A DNA stretch of 64,000 nt from Pseudomonas batumici (GTDB taxonomy: Bacteria > Pseudomonadota > Gammaproteobacteria > Pseudomonadales > Pseudomonadaceae), in the NCBI RefSeq assembly GCF_000820515.1, contig NZ_JXDG01000054.1:46367-110366 (forward strand), in the 5' to 3' direction. This document shows positions 7,657 through 16,265 of the stretch, in pieces. The position numbers were made by a program, and so were the translations under genes. The notes below the pieces were generated by a model. That model was given only the letters and a program-made list of their open reading frames with translations. It was not told where the DNA came from and made no database searches. Each line of letters begins with the position of its first letter. The first letter of the stretch is position 1.

Positions 7657-8532
7657 TTATTTCGCTTCCGATAACAACCATGTCCGGAAAGCCGCTACTT
7701 GAGGCTTGTCCAAGGCTGCCGGCGGATAGACGAGCCAATAGCTGTAATCGTTGGGCAGCACAACGTCAAAAGGCTGTACCAGCCGGCCAGCGCGCAAATC
7801 GTCGGCGGCGAGCATGAGTCGGCCTAATGCAACCCCTTGTCCTTCCACCGCTGCCTGCAATGCCAGGCTTGCATCGTTGAACGAAGCGCCGGCATCCACT
7901 TCGAGTCCATCGATTCCGGCTTGGTCGCACCAGTATCGCCATGCCTCTCTCGGCGTGTCATGCAACAAGCGGACATGGCGCAAGTCGGCCGGTACACGCA
8001 GGGCGGGTGGGCCATTGGCGAGCGAGGGGCTACAGACCGGACTCAGCCCCTCCCGGGCGATAAGGTCCGCCTTGAGGCCTGCCCATTTCCCGAGTCCCGA
8101 GCGAATGCCAAGATCGAAGCGCTCAGTTGCAAACTCCCAGACATCCGCCGAACTGACTAGTCGTACGTCGATTTCCGGATGCAAAGCGCAAAACGCCTCA
8201 AGACGAGGCACGAGCCATCGAGAAGCGAATGACGGTAGAACAGTGATGCGCAAAAGCCGTTCGTCAGGCTCCTGCAGACGCAGCGTTGCTGCCGCTATGC
8301 GATCAAGCGCGCCAGCCAGTTCCGGGGCATAAGTCCGGCCCTTGGTTGTGAGCTTCAGCACATGCCCGCGACGTTCGAACAGACGGGCGCCCAGCCAATC
8401 CTCAAGCTGACGGATCTGATGACTGATCGCTGCCTGCGTCACGCACAGTTCGGCAGCGGCAAGGGTAAAACTCAGGTGCCTGGCCGCTGCCTCGAAGGCA
8501 CGCAGCGCACCCAGCGGTGGCAAGCGTCGCAT
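7657..8532 (-). CDS. LysR-type transcriptional regulator (GcvA-like)
   Basis: A 291-residue regulator from the ATG at 8532 (MRRLPPLGALRAFEAAARH). The N-terminal winged helix-turn-helix is clear (FTLAAAELCVTQAAISHQIR, about residues 22-41, then LFERRG). A LysR substrate-binding domain follows, with RITVLPSFASRWLVPRL near residue 95 and LGIRSGLGKWAGL near 145. The opening and the SFASRWLVPRL motif are typical of the GcvA-like branch. It is divergently arranged with the LysE-family exporter, 133 bases apart, so it most likely controls that exporter and itself; the effector, perhaps an amino acid, cannot be read from the sequence. Confidence 0.9.
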   Translation of the reverse strand: MRRLPPLGALRAFEAAARHLSFTLAAAELCVTQAAISHQIRQLEDWLGARLFERRGHVLKLTTKGRTYAPELAGALDRIAAATLRLQEPDERLLRITVLPSFASRWLVPRLEAFCALHPEIDVRLVSSADVWEFATERFDLGIRSGLGKWAGLKADLIAREGLSPVCSPSLANGPPALRVPADLRHVRLLHDTPREAWRYWCDQAGIDGLEVDAGASFNDASLALQAAVEGQGVALGRLMLAADDLRAGRLVQPFDVVLPNDYSYWLVYPPAALDKPQVAAFRTWLLSEAK

Positions 8533-8665
8533 GGATTGTCGATTAGTTTTTCTTATCGAGAACGTCAATATAACCCGTTTGTCGCTCATGCAGAAGGCAC
8601 TTCTAATGACGTGTCCCCTTGGCGGACACACTGCTTCCCGTCCCCTGATCAGCATGAGGCTAATT

Positions 8666-9274
8666 ATGATTGCATGGACAATCTGGATCCTGTTCCTTGG
8701 CTATACCATACCAATGGTCGTGAGCCCCGGCCCCGGCAATACGGTCCTCGCGACGGCTGGCGGTCGTTACGGCGTGGCCGGTTCGGTCCCGTTCTGGGCC
8801 GGTTTCGAGATGGCCAATCTGGTGCTCTGTCTTGTCTACGGAATGGGGTTGGGAAGGGCCTTGCATGGTCTCCCGGAGATCCAGATCGTGCTCAAATGGG
8901 CCGGTATCTGCTATTTGCTCTATCTGGCCTGGGGATTTTTTCGTTCATCGGCTGTATCAGCATGCAGCGACGAACAGGACATTGTCCGTCTGCGTACTCG
9001 TGATGGATTTCTATCCGTTATGCTGAATCCCAAGATTCATTCGATGATTCTGGTGATGTTTTCGCAGTTTCTCGACTCTGGACAATCGCTCACGGTACAG
9101 GTCCTGCAATTCACAGTGGCCTTTGTTTTCGTGTGCGTGGCCTGTCACTTCCCATGGGTATATGGAGGCCAGTTGATTCTCCAGCGCTTTCAATCGGTGC
9201 GCGCGCTGCACATTCAGGGACGAGTATTTGGCATCTGCATGGTCCTCGTAGCGGCCTATACCGCCTTCACCTAA
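8666..9274 (+). CDS. LysE family amino-acid exporter
   Basis: A 202-residue inner-membrane protein. The start at 8666 has GAGG 6 bases upstream; an ATG at 8654 is the alternative. The N-terminal LysE/RhtB signature is present (MVVSPGPGNTVLATAGGRYG, about residues 17-36), followed by hydrophobic segments at about 38-62, 68-88, 115-135, 145-168 and 180-202. The mid-protein motif MLNPKIHSMILVMFSQF matches the family NPK motif. Such proteins export amino acids or their derivatives by proton exchange. The divergent LysR gene is the probable regulator. Substrate unknown. Confidence 0.85.
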   Translation: MIAWTIWILFLGYTIPMVVSPGPGNTVLATAGGRYGVAGSVPFWAGFEMANLVLCLVYGMGLGRALHGLPEIQIVLKWAGICYLLYLAWGFFRSSAVSACSDEQDIVRLRTRDGFLSVMLNPKIHSMILVMFSQFLDSGQSLTVQVLQFTVAFVFVCVACHFPWVYGGQLILQRFQSVRALHIQGRVFGICMVLVAAYTAFT

Positions 9275-9307
9275 ATCAATTCCCATGTTGGATAACGGCA
9301 CAGTGAA

Positions 9308-9340
9308 ATAAAAAAGCCCCGCATTCGCGGGGCTCTTTCT
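9308..9340. terminator. Bidirectional intrinsic terminator
   Basis: AAAAAAGCCCCGC-ATTC-GCGGGGCTCTTT, between the convergent exporter gene and the DUF3108 gene. A-rich and T-rich flanks allow termination on either strand. Confidence 0.88.
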
Positions 9341-9351
9341 GGTTGCTTGGA

Positions 9352-10065
9352 TCAGCTGCCCTTGACCTCTTTGCCGGCCACGGTGCCTTCCTGGAGCATG
9401 ATGTTGTACTCCTTACCGTCGGTTTCCACCTGTTGCAGGCGGACCAGCAGGTAGTCCCAGTCCTTGGCGAACCACATGACCGTGGTGCGCTTGTTCTGTG
9501 TCGGGTCGCGTACGCGCTCGACCTTGATCGCATCGACCGAACCGGCCTTGGTGCTGACTTTTTCCGAACCCAGGACACGGAAGTCGTAGGTGTCGGTGTC
9601 GGTCCCTTCGACCACCTGGTAGCTCATGCTTTTCTTGCCGGCCGCGACATCGCGTTGCAGGGCCAACTGATAGGTGGACTTGTCCAGCATGCCGCTGTTG
9701 AGGGGCACCTTGACCGGATCACCGCGATCGCTGCCGGTGACCATCTTCGAGGACCAGTCGAAATCCAGGTTGATTTTCTTCGCCTTGCCCAGGCCGCCAC
9801 GTTCGAACGTGTAGCTCTGTGGCAGCAGGGTGTCCTTGTCGAGGCGAATGGTGCTTTCCTCGGTCAGGCTGGCGATCATCATGGAAGCCTTGAAACTCAA
9901 GGTCCAGGTGCCGTTGTCGTTCTTCGACAGGCTGCGCTCGGCCGAACCGCTCATGGGCAGTTGCTTCCAGTCGGCGGTGTAGCTGGCGGAGAAGGGTTGA
10001 AGATCCGCCGCTTGCACGGCCGGCAAGGCGAGCAGGGTAAGAGCGAAGAGCAGGGCACGACGCAT
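9352..10065 (-). CDS. DUF3108 domain-containing exported protein
   Basis: A 237-residue protein with a clear signal peptide (MRRALLFALTLLALPAVQA, cleavage after about residue 19) and AGGAG before the ATG, hence periplasmic. The mature part is the DUF3108 domain, largely beta-strand, with ASYTADWKQLPMSGSAERSL near the start and VERVRDPTQNKRTTVMWFAK near the end. The family has no defined activity. It follows purN by 8 bases on the same strand, an order conserved in Pseudomonas, so it may be cotranscribed with purM-purN although no purine role is evident. Confidence 0.88.
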   Translation of the reverse strand: MRRALLFALTLLALPAVQAADLQPFSASYTADWKQLPMSGSAERSLSKNDNGTWTLSFKASMMIASLTEESTIRLDKDTLLPQSYTFERGGLGKAKKINLDFDWSSKMVTGSDRGDPVKVPLNSGMLDKSTYQLALQRDVAAGKKSMSYQVVEGTDTDTYDFRVLGSEKVSTKAGSVDAIKVERVRDPTQNKRTTVMWFAKDWDYLLVRLQQVETDGKEYNIMLQEGTVAGKEVKGS

Positions 10066-10073
10066 AAAATCTC

Positions 10074-10736
10074 CTAGATTCGAATCATGTGGCCGCTGGC
10101 CGCAAGTAATTGACCGTCCAACAATGCACCCTGTTCGTTCAGGACCAAGCGCCCCTCGGCGAACCAGCGTACCGCCAGCGGATAAATCCTGTGTTCCTGA
10201 GTGTGGACCCGTTGCGCCAGACTGTGCGCGGTATCGTCAGACTCTACCGTAACCACAGCCTGTACGACCAGAGGTCCGCCGTCGAGTTCCTCGGTGACGA
10301 AGTGCACGCTGCAGCCGTGTTCCCGATCACCGGCGTCCAGTGCGCGCTGATGGGTGTGCAGGCCTTTGTACTTGGGCAGGAGAGAAGGGTGGATATTCAG
10401 CAGGCGACCCTGATAGTGCCGGACGAAGTCAGCGCTGAGAATGCGCATGAAGCCGGCCAGGACCACCAGTTGCGGATTGAAGGCGTCGATCAGTTCGATC
10501 AGGGCGGCATCGAAGGCTTCGCGGCCGTCGAAGGCCTTGTGGTCCAGGACGCGGGTTTCGATCCCCGCGTCCTGGGCGCGTTGCAGGCCGTAGGCGTCGG
10601 CGCGGTTGGAGATCACCGCGGCGATGCGGGCCGGAATGTCTGCGGACCGCACGTTGTCGATCAGGGCCTGCAAGTTGCTGCCGGTGCCGGACAGCAACAC
10701 CACGACGTTACAGGTCGAGGTCATTGGCTCGGACAT
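10074..10736 (-). CDS. purN: Phosphoribosylglycinamide formyltransferase PurN
   Basis: PurN transfers a formyl group from 10-formyl-tetrahydrofolate to GAR, the third step of purine synthesis. The 220-residue protein has VVVLLSGTGSNLQALID (about residues 10-26, phosphate binding), the signature LNIHPSLLPKYKGLHTH with the catalytic Asn and His (about 112-128), and HFVTEELDGG with the catalytic Asp. The ATG at 10736 overlaps the purM stop by one base (TGATG), showing translational coupling; longer frames reaching upstream into purM are not supported. The MTS start a few codons later is an alternative. Confidence 0.96.
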   Translation of the reverse strand: MSEPMTSTCNVVVLLSGTGSNLQALIDNVRSADIPARIAAVISNRADAYGLQRAQDAGIETRVLDHKAFDGREAFDAALIELIDAFNPQLVVLAGFMRILSADFVRHYQGRLLNIHPSLLPKYKGLHTHQRALDAGDREHGCSVHFVTEELDGGPLVVQAVVTVESDDTAHSLAQRVHTQEHRIYPLAVRWFAEGRLVLNEQGALLDGQLLAASGHMIRI

Positions 10737-11794
10737 CAGTGCGCCTTGAGGTTCTTCAGCTCGACCTGGGCAGCGCCTTCGGCGGCCGCGGCGATCTGGC
10801 CGATGACCCATGGCTGTTCGCCGGCTTCACGCAGCACCTTCAGCGCCGTTTCGACGTGTTCCTGGGCCACGCAGATCACCATGCCCACGCCGCAGTTCAG
10901 CACGCGGTGCATTTCGGTTTCATTGACGTTGCCTTTTTCCTGCAGCCAGTCGAAGACCGCCGGACGCTGCCAGCTGGCCACGTCGACCACGGCCTGGGCG
11001 CCCTTGGGCAGTACGCGTGGGATGTTGTCCAGCAGGCCGCCGCCGGTGATGTGGGCCATGGCCTTGACCGCGCCGGTGTCCTTGATCAGCTTGAGCAATG
11101 GTTTGACGTAGATGCGGGTCGGAGCCATCAGCAGGTCGGTCAGCGGTTTGCCGTCGAGCTGGGTGTTTTCGATATCGGCACCGGATACTTCGATGATCTT
11201 GCGGATCAGCGAGTAGCCGTTGGAATGCGGGCCGGAAGACGGCAGGGCGAGCAGGGCATCGCCGGTGGCGACTTTCGAGCCGTCGATGATCTCGGCCTTT
11301 TCCACCACGCCGACGCAGAAGCCGGCCAGGTCGTAGTCTTCGCCTTCGTACATGCCCGGCATTTCAGCGGTTTCGCCGCCCACCAGGGAGCAGCCGGACA
11401 GTTCGCAACCGGCACCGATACCGGTCACCACCTGGGCGGCGGTGTCGACATTGAGCTTGCCGGTGGCGTAGTAGTCGAGGAAGAACAGCGGTTCGGCACC
11501 GCAGACCACCAGGTCGTTCACGCACATGGCCACCAGGTCGATGCCGATGCTGTCGTGCTTGTTCAGGTTCAGCGCCAGGCGCAGCTTGGTGCCGACGCCG
11601 TCGGTGCCGGAGACCAGGACCGGCTGCTTGTAACCGGCCGGGATCTCGCAGAGGGCGCCGAAACCGCCCAGGCCGCCCATGACTTCCGGGCGCGCGGTGC
11701 GCTTGGCCACGCTCTTGATGCGTTCGACCAATGCTTCACCGGCGTCGATGTCTACACCGGCGTCCTTGTAGCTCAGGGAGGGTTGCTTGCTCAT
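10736..11794 (-). CDS. purM: Phosphoribosylformylglycinamidine cyclo-ligase (AIR synthetase)
   Basis: PurM closes the imidazole ring, making AIR from FGAM with ATP, in the fifth step of purine synthesis. Its 352 residues match the family length. Motifs include YKDAGVDIDAGEALVERIK at the N-terminus, LVSGTDGVGTKLRLA (about residues 60-74), DLVVCGAEPLFFLDYYATGK (about 94-113), LVGGETAEMPGMY and the C-terminal MAHITGGGLLDNIPR. It is the first gene of the purM-purN-DUF3108 unit. Confidence 0.97.
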   Translation of the reverse strand: MSKQPSLSYKDAGVDIDAGEALVERIKSVAKRTARPEVMGGLGGFGALCEIPAGYKQPVLVSGTDGVGTKLRLALNLNKHDSIGIDLVAMCVNDLVVCGAEPLFFLDYYATGKLNVDTAAQVVTGIGAGCELSGCSLVGGETAEMPGMYEGEDYDLAGFCVGVVEKAEIIDGSKVATGDALLALPSSGPHSNGYSLIRKIIEVSGADIENTQLDGKPLTDLLMAPTRIYVKPLLKLIKDTGAVKAMAHITGGGLLDNIPRVLPKGAQAVVDVASWQRPAVFDWLQEKGNVNETEMHRVLNCGVGMVICVAQEHVETALKVLREAGEQPWVIGQIAAAAEGAAQVELKNLKAH

Positions 11795-12170
11795 GATCCA
11801 GGCCTTTAGGGGGGATTCAGGGGTATCGACCGGAAGCGGTTGCGCCCATGGGGAAAACGAACGGGGTCGAGTTTCCTGGGGGGCTGACGCTTGCCGGTCT
11901 GCGAAGGCGCGCGATTTTATCAGGCTTGGGCAGCAGCGGCCATCCTCGGGCCGACGGCAGGGTCATATCGTGTTAAAAAAATCCCTGTGCGCTCGTGCTG
12001 GCTGCAATTGATGCGGCTGTATAAGGTATAGCCTTCGATCTGCTGTCTTTTATGACAGGGGAAAACTTTTCAGTGATTGTGTGAATGATGGCACTGCGCC
12101 GTGGTCCTAAACCTGTCGCTTTGTATTCATGCGGTCTTGGCTACCGCTTTCTGCCGTTCGGGAATTTTTC
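11795..12170. other. Divergent intergenic region between purM and the DUF2066 gene
   Basis: 376 bases without a convincing gene. On the minus strand GATAAAAT (11914-11921) is a plausible -10 element for purM, about 120 bases before its start. No good -35, no clear E. coli-type PurR box and no terminator were found. A short TATAAGGTATAG stretch near 12020 may be part of the rightward promoter, but spacing to any -35 is poor. Confidence 0.4.
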
Positions 12171-13235
12171 ATGCGTCTGTTCAAATTATTGAGTGTCGGC
12201 TGTCTTTCCCTGCTGAGCCTGGCCATCCACGCACAAACCTTGAATGGCCTGTACCAGGTGCGCGAGCCGGTCGCCAGCCAGGCGCCGGATGAACGCAACC
12301 AGGCCACCCAGCGTGCCCTGGAAACCCTGGTGTTGCGCCTGACCGGCGATCCCAAGGCGCTGCAGAGCCCGGGCCTGGCCGAGGTGCGCAAGGACCCGCA
12401 GCAGATCATCAGCCAGTATGGCTACGACGCCGGGCCGCCAGAGAGCCTGCAGGTGGATTTCGACCCGGCGAGCACCGACCGCGCCTTGCGCGGTGCCGGG
12501 TTGGCTCTGTGGGGCAGCAACCGGCCGGCGATTCTCGGTTGGTGGCTGAACGATTCGGCCTAGGGCGCCAACCTGGTCGGTGACGGTCAGGCGGCGGCCG
12601 AACCGCTGCGCCGGGCGGCACAGCACCGCGGCCTGCCACTGCGCCTGCCGTTGGCCGACCTGGATGAACAGATCGTCGGTACCGCGAAGAATCTCGAGGG
12701 CAGCGATGCCTCGCCGTTGCACGCGGCCTCCGAGCGCTACGGCGCCGATGCGTTGCTGGCAGTGCACGCCCATCAGGACGGCGGCCAGTGGCAGGCGAAG
12801 TGGCGCTTGTGGCTGGGCAACCAGAAAGAACAGGGCACGGCCCAGGGCGCCGATACCGCCGCGCTGGCGGATGCCGTGCTGTTGGCGGTGAGCGAGCGCC
12901 TGGCGCCGCGCTTCGCGGCCAAGCCCGGGGTGGCCACCGAACAACTGCTGGAAGTGCAGGGCATGAACCTGGAGCGCTACGCGGTCCTGGGGCATTTGCT
13001 CGAACCCTTTGGCGCTCGGCCGCAAAGCGTGGACGGCGACCGGATCGTCTATCAGGTCAGCGGCAGCGCGGAACAGTTGCGCGCGCAGCTGGGGCTGGCG
13101 AAGTTGCAGGAGATCCCGGCCGGCGAAGCCTTGCCGGCGGTGCCGGCCAGTGCTCCGGCGCCCGCTCCTGGCGCTCCGGCTGCGGCCCCTGTGGCACCGG
13201 CACCGGCGAAGGCGCAGCTGCGTTTCCGTTGGTAG
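12171..13235 (+). pseudogene. DUF2066 domain-containing protein, interrupted by in-frame TAG
   Basis: From the ATG at 12171 the frame encodes a signal peptide (MRLFKLLSVGCLSLLSLAIHA) and a DUF2066-type exported protein, but codon 131 at 12561-12563 is TAG. Reading continues in the same frame with no other stop to 13235, and the downstream part (LVGDGQAAAEPLRR, then LDEQIVGTAKNLEG) is typical of the same family. It ends in an Ala/Pro-rich linker and KAQLRFRW. A one-base change from GAG or CAG would explain the stop. Depending on real sequence versus error, this is a 130-residue truncated product or an intact 354-codon gene. The AI-2E permease gene follows by 49 bases. Function of DUF2066 proteins is unknown. 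Confidence 0.8.
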
Positions 13236-13284
13236 GTTTTCGGTTCTATCGAATTTCTTTCTATATATAAGGCTGGAGTCGTCC

Positions 13285-14358
13285 ATGACCGACACACGTC
13301 AATGGTTCTGGTTGGGCGCGGCGATCCTGCTGTGCGCGTTCGTGTACCTGCTGCATCCGATTCTGTCGCCGTTCCTGGTGAGCCTGCTGCTGGCCTATAT
13401 GTTCGACCCGGTGGTCGGTCGCCTGGAAAAACTTGGGATGTCCCGTACCTGGGGCGTGGTGTCGGTGTTCGCACTGTTTATCCTGGTATTGATGGCCTTG
13501 CTGCTGGTGCTGATACCGATGCTGGCCAAGCAGTTCTTCCGCCTGTACGAACTGGCGCCGCAGATGCTCGACTGGCTGCAGCACACCGCGATGCCCTGGG
13601 CCCAGCACAAGTTCGGCCTGGCCGACGGTTTCTGGAAGTTCGACAAGGTCAAGGCGGCCATCAGCGAGCACATGGGGCAGACCACCGATATCGTCGGCGT
13701 GGTGCTGTCCCAGGCGACGGCTTCAGGCCTGGCCCTGATCGGCTTCGCGGCGAACCTGTTGTTGGTGCCCGTGGTGAGTTTCTACCTGCTGCGGGACTGG
13801 GACCTGATGATGGCGAAGATCCGCAGCCTGCTGCCCCGTGACCGCGAGGCGCGCATCGTCTCCCTGGCGGGCGAATGCCATGACGTGCTCGGGGCCTTCA
13901 TGCGCGGTCAGTTGCTGGTGATGCTGGCGTTGGGGGTGATCTATGCCGGCGGCCTGATGCTGGTCGGCCTGGAGCTGGGCCTGTTGATCGGCCTGCTGGC
14001 CGGGCTGGCGGCCATCGTTCCCTACATGGGCTTCGTGATCGGCATCGGCGCGGCGATTGTCGCCGGCCTGTTCCAGTTTGGCGGCGAGCTGTACCCGATG
14101 ATCGGCATCGTCGCGGTGTTCATGATCGGCCAGGCCCTGGAAGGGATGGTGCTCACCCCGCTGCTGGTCGGGGACCGCATCGGCCTGCACCCGGTGGCGG
14201 TGATCTTCGCGATCCTCGCCGGTGGTGAGCTGTTCGGTTTCACTGGCGTATTGCTGGCCTTGCCGGTGGCGGCGGTGATCATGGTATTGGTGCGGCATAT
14301 GCACGATCTGTACAAACGCTCGGGCATGTACGGCGGCCAGGAAGGTCCCGAGCTCTGA
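13285..14358 (+). CDS. AI-2E family transporter (PerM/YhhT-like permease)
   Basis: A 357-residue polytopic inner-membrane protein, start at 13285 with GGAG 6 bases upstream. The N-terminus (RQWFWLGAAILLCAFVYLL) and LSPFLVSLLLAYMFDPVVGR are typical of the family. About eight hydrophobic segments are visible, with a soluble loop between the third and fourth (about residues 80-145) and the conserved YMGFVIGIGAAIVAGLFQ near 250 and LTPLLVGDRIGLHPVAVIF near 287. Members have been tied to AI-2 export, Na+/H+ exchange or unknown roles, so the substrate is open. In Pseudomonas it sits upstream of hda, as here. Confidence 0.88.
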   Translation: MTDTRQWFWLGAAILLCAFVYLLHPILSPFLVSLLLAYMFDPVVGRLEKLGMSRTWGVVSVFALFILVLMALLLVLIPMLAKQFFRLYELAPQMLDWLQHTAMPWAQHKFGLADGFWKFDKVKAAISEHMGQTTDIVGVVLSQATASGLALIGFAANLLLVPVVSFYLLRDWDLMMAKIRSLLPRDREARIVSLAGECHDVLGAFMRGQLLVMLALGVIYAGGLMLVGLELGLLIGLLAGLAAIVPYMGFVIGIGAAIVAGLFQFGGELYPMIGIVAVFMIGQALEGMVLTPLLVGDRIGLHPVAVIFAILAGGELFGFTGVLLALPVAAVIMVLVRHMHDLYKRSGMYGGQEGPEL

Positions 14359-14482
14359 TGAGCGCACGCAAACCTTTGATTTTGCTTGTGGTCTGCTGCA
14401 TTGTGCGCCCAGCCTCACGGGTATAAACTTTGCAGACTTTACACAGAGGCCACTAACGGTTCCCGGTAACCGTTCAGTCAGC

Positions 14483-15187
14483 ATGAAACCGATTCAGCTG
14501 CCCCTAGGTGTGCGTCTGCGTGATGACGCCACCTTCATCAACTACTACCCAGGCGCCAATGCCGCTGCACTCGGCTATGTCGAGCGGCTATGCGAAGCCG
14601 ACGCCGGGTGGACCGAAAGCCTGATCTACCTCTGGGGCAAGGACGGCGTGGGGCGTACCCACCTGTTGCAGGCGGCCTGCCTGCGTTTCGAGCAGTTGGG
14701 TGAACCGGCGGTGTACCTGCCGCTGGCGGAGTTGATGGATCGCGGTGTCGAGTTGCTGGACAACCTCGAGCAGTACGAGCTGGTCTGCCTGGATGACCTG
14801 CAAGTGGTTGCCGGGCGCGCCGATTGGGAAGAGGCGCTGTTTCACCTGTTCAACCGTCTGCGCGACAGCGGGCGGCGCCTGCTGATTGCCGCATCGACTT
14901 CGCCGCGTGAACTGCCGGTCAAGCTGGCCGACCTGAAATCGCGCCTGACCCTGGCGCTGATTTTCCAGATGCGCCCTCTCTCGGATGAAGATAAGCTGCG
15001 GGCTTTGCAACTGCGTGCTTCAAGACGTGGTCTGCATTTGACCGACGAAGTAGGGCATTTCATCCTGACCCGTGGGACTCGCAGCATGAGCGCCTTGTTC
15101 GAGTTGCTCGAGCGGCTCGACCAGGCTTCCTTGCAAGCCCAGCGCAAGCTCACCATCCCCTTTCTCAAAGAGACCCTGGGCTGGTAA
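14483..15187 (+). CDS. hda: DnaA regulatory inactivator Hda
   Basis: Hda is the DnaA-homologous AAA+ protein that, bound to the DNA-loaded sliding clamp, stimulates ATP hydrolysis by DnaA and so limits re-initiation. The 234-residue protein has the clamp-binding N-terminus MKPIQLPLGVRLRDDATF with its QLPL motif, a Walker A-like LWGKDGVGRTHLLQAA (about residues 49-64), Walker B YELVCLDDLQVV (about 98-109) and sensor motifs near SRLTLALIFQMRPL. Length and motifs fit Hda rather than DnaA, which is three times longer with a DNA-binding domain IV that is absent here. Confidence 0.95.
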   Translation: MKPIQLPLGVRLRDDATFINYYPGANAAALGYVERLCEADAGWTESLIYLWGKDGVGRTHLLQAACLRFEQLGEPAVYLPLAELMDRGVELLDNLEQYELVCLDDLQVVAGRADWEEALFHLFNRLRDSGRRLLIAASTSPRELPVKLADLKSRLTLALIFQMRPLSDEDKLRALQLRASRRGLHLTDEVGHFILTRGTRSMSALFELLERLDQASLQAQRKLTIPFLKETLGW

Positions 15188-15397
15188 AACCGGGGCTTTC
15201 AGCGCTTTTTCGCCAAATTCCAGACGTCACGAAACCCACGCCGGAAGCTTTTTTCAGGCGCGCGGGAACCGTTTGGGTATTAAGTCCTTAGATGTTTTCA
15301 AGAAACGACCGAGTCACATCTTGTGCCATAAAATTTGCAAATGAGGGTGATAGAGGGCATAGTCACGCCTTCTAACAAATCAGCCACGGTCGTGCCC

Positions 15398-16033
15398 ATG
15401 CTAAATCGCTTCGCACCCCTCGTGCCTCTCGCACTCGTTACCCTGTTGTTTGGTTGCGCGGCGCATACGCCGGTTTCGCAACAGCAGGTCGATAATTCGG
15501 TCAAAACCGCCTCGGTTTCTGGCGTCAAATCCTCGTCCGTACTGGACGACGAGCTGGCCACGGAAAAAGAACTCGCCGAGTTCGCCGACGGCAAGCCTTA
15601 CCAGTTGCCTGTCCTTGCCGACAGCATTCTCGAGCGTGGCATGTCCCTGATCGGTACCCGTTACCGTTTTGGCGGCACCAACGAGAGCTCCGGCTTTGAC
15701 TGCAGCGGCTTCATCGGTTATCTGTTCCGTGAGGAAGCCGGCCTTGACCTGCCGCGTTCCACCCGTGAGATGATCAACGTGAAGGCGCCGCTGGTTGCGC
15801 GTAACAAGCTCAAGCCGGGTGACCTGCTGTTCTTCGCCACCAATGGTCGTCGCGGTCGTGTCAGTCACGCCGGGATCTACCTGGGCGATGACCAGTTCAT
15901 CCACTCCAGCAGCCGCCGTAGCGGTGGTGTCCGGATCGACAGTCTGGGCGACAGTTACTGGAGCAAGACCTTCATCGAAGCCAAGCGCGCCCTGGCGATG
16001 GCTCCGACCGTGGTCACAGCCAGCAACAAGTAA
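15398..16033 (+). CDS. NlpC/P60 family lipoprotein (first of tandem pair)
   Basis: Predicted 211-residue cell-wall peptidase. From the ATG at 15398 it has a lipoprotein signal (MLNRFAPLVPLALVTLLFGC) with a lipobox ending in Cys20. The NlpC/P60 domain occupies about residues 80-205, with catalytic Cys in SSGFDCSGFIGYLF and His in GRVSHAGIYLGD, and a further His at QFIHSSS. Such enzymes cut peptide bonds in peptidoglycan stems. In-frame ATGs at 15335 and 15341 would bury the signal peptide, and no start has a strong ribosome site, so the exact start is uncertain. A second NlpC/P60 lipoprotein gene follows on the same strand. Confidence 0.85.
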   Translation: MLNRFAPLVPLALVTLLFGCAAHTPVSQQQVDNSVKTASVSGVKSSSVLDDELATEKELAEFADGKPYQLPVLADSILERGMSLIGTRYRFGGTNESSGFDCSGFIGYLFREEAGLDLPRSTREMINVKAPLVARNKLKPGDLLFFATNGRRGRVSHAGIYLGDDQFIHSSSRRSGGVRIDSLGDSYWSKTFIEAKRALAMAPTVVTASNK

Positions 16034-16134
16034 TCATCCGGACGTTTTCAGTGCCATCGGCCCCACTGATGGCTAAATGCCAAGCTCCATGCCAGGCAAA
16101 ACTGTACAAAAAACGTCCGAAGTTAAAGTGATAC

Positions 16135-16162
16135 TTGAAGTTTGGTGTATAGCCGCTAGAAT
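16135..16162 (+). promoter_or_regulatory. Sigma-70 type promoter before the second NlpC/P60 gene
   Basis: TTGAAG (16135-16140), 16-base spacer, TAGAAT (16157-16162), about 104 bases before the ATG. It implies that the second peptidase gene has its own transcript rather than depending on the first. Confidence 0.55.
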
Positions 16163-16265
16163 CCTGAGATATTGTCGAGTATCTGACCGCGCAAGCCCCC
16201 CTTGCGCGGTTTTGATTTCTCTACGCCACGGCAGAGCAAGCCGCATTCAGTCAGGATTTCTGCAC

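Noticed and set aside
7489..7674. A 61-codon plus-strand frame between the small hypothetical gene and the LysR gene
   Set aside because: No ribosome site, odd composition (MSKGPDCLGLRLSSWSF) and no sign of conservation that I can recognise; it overlaps the end of the LysR gene.
12129..12170. Upstream ATG as start of the DUF2066 gene
   Set aside because: It would put 14 residues ahead of a complete signal peptide; the ATG at 12171 starts exactly at the signal sequence.
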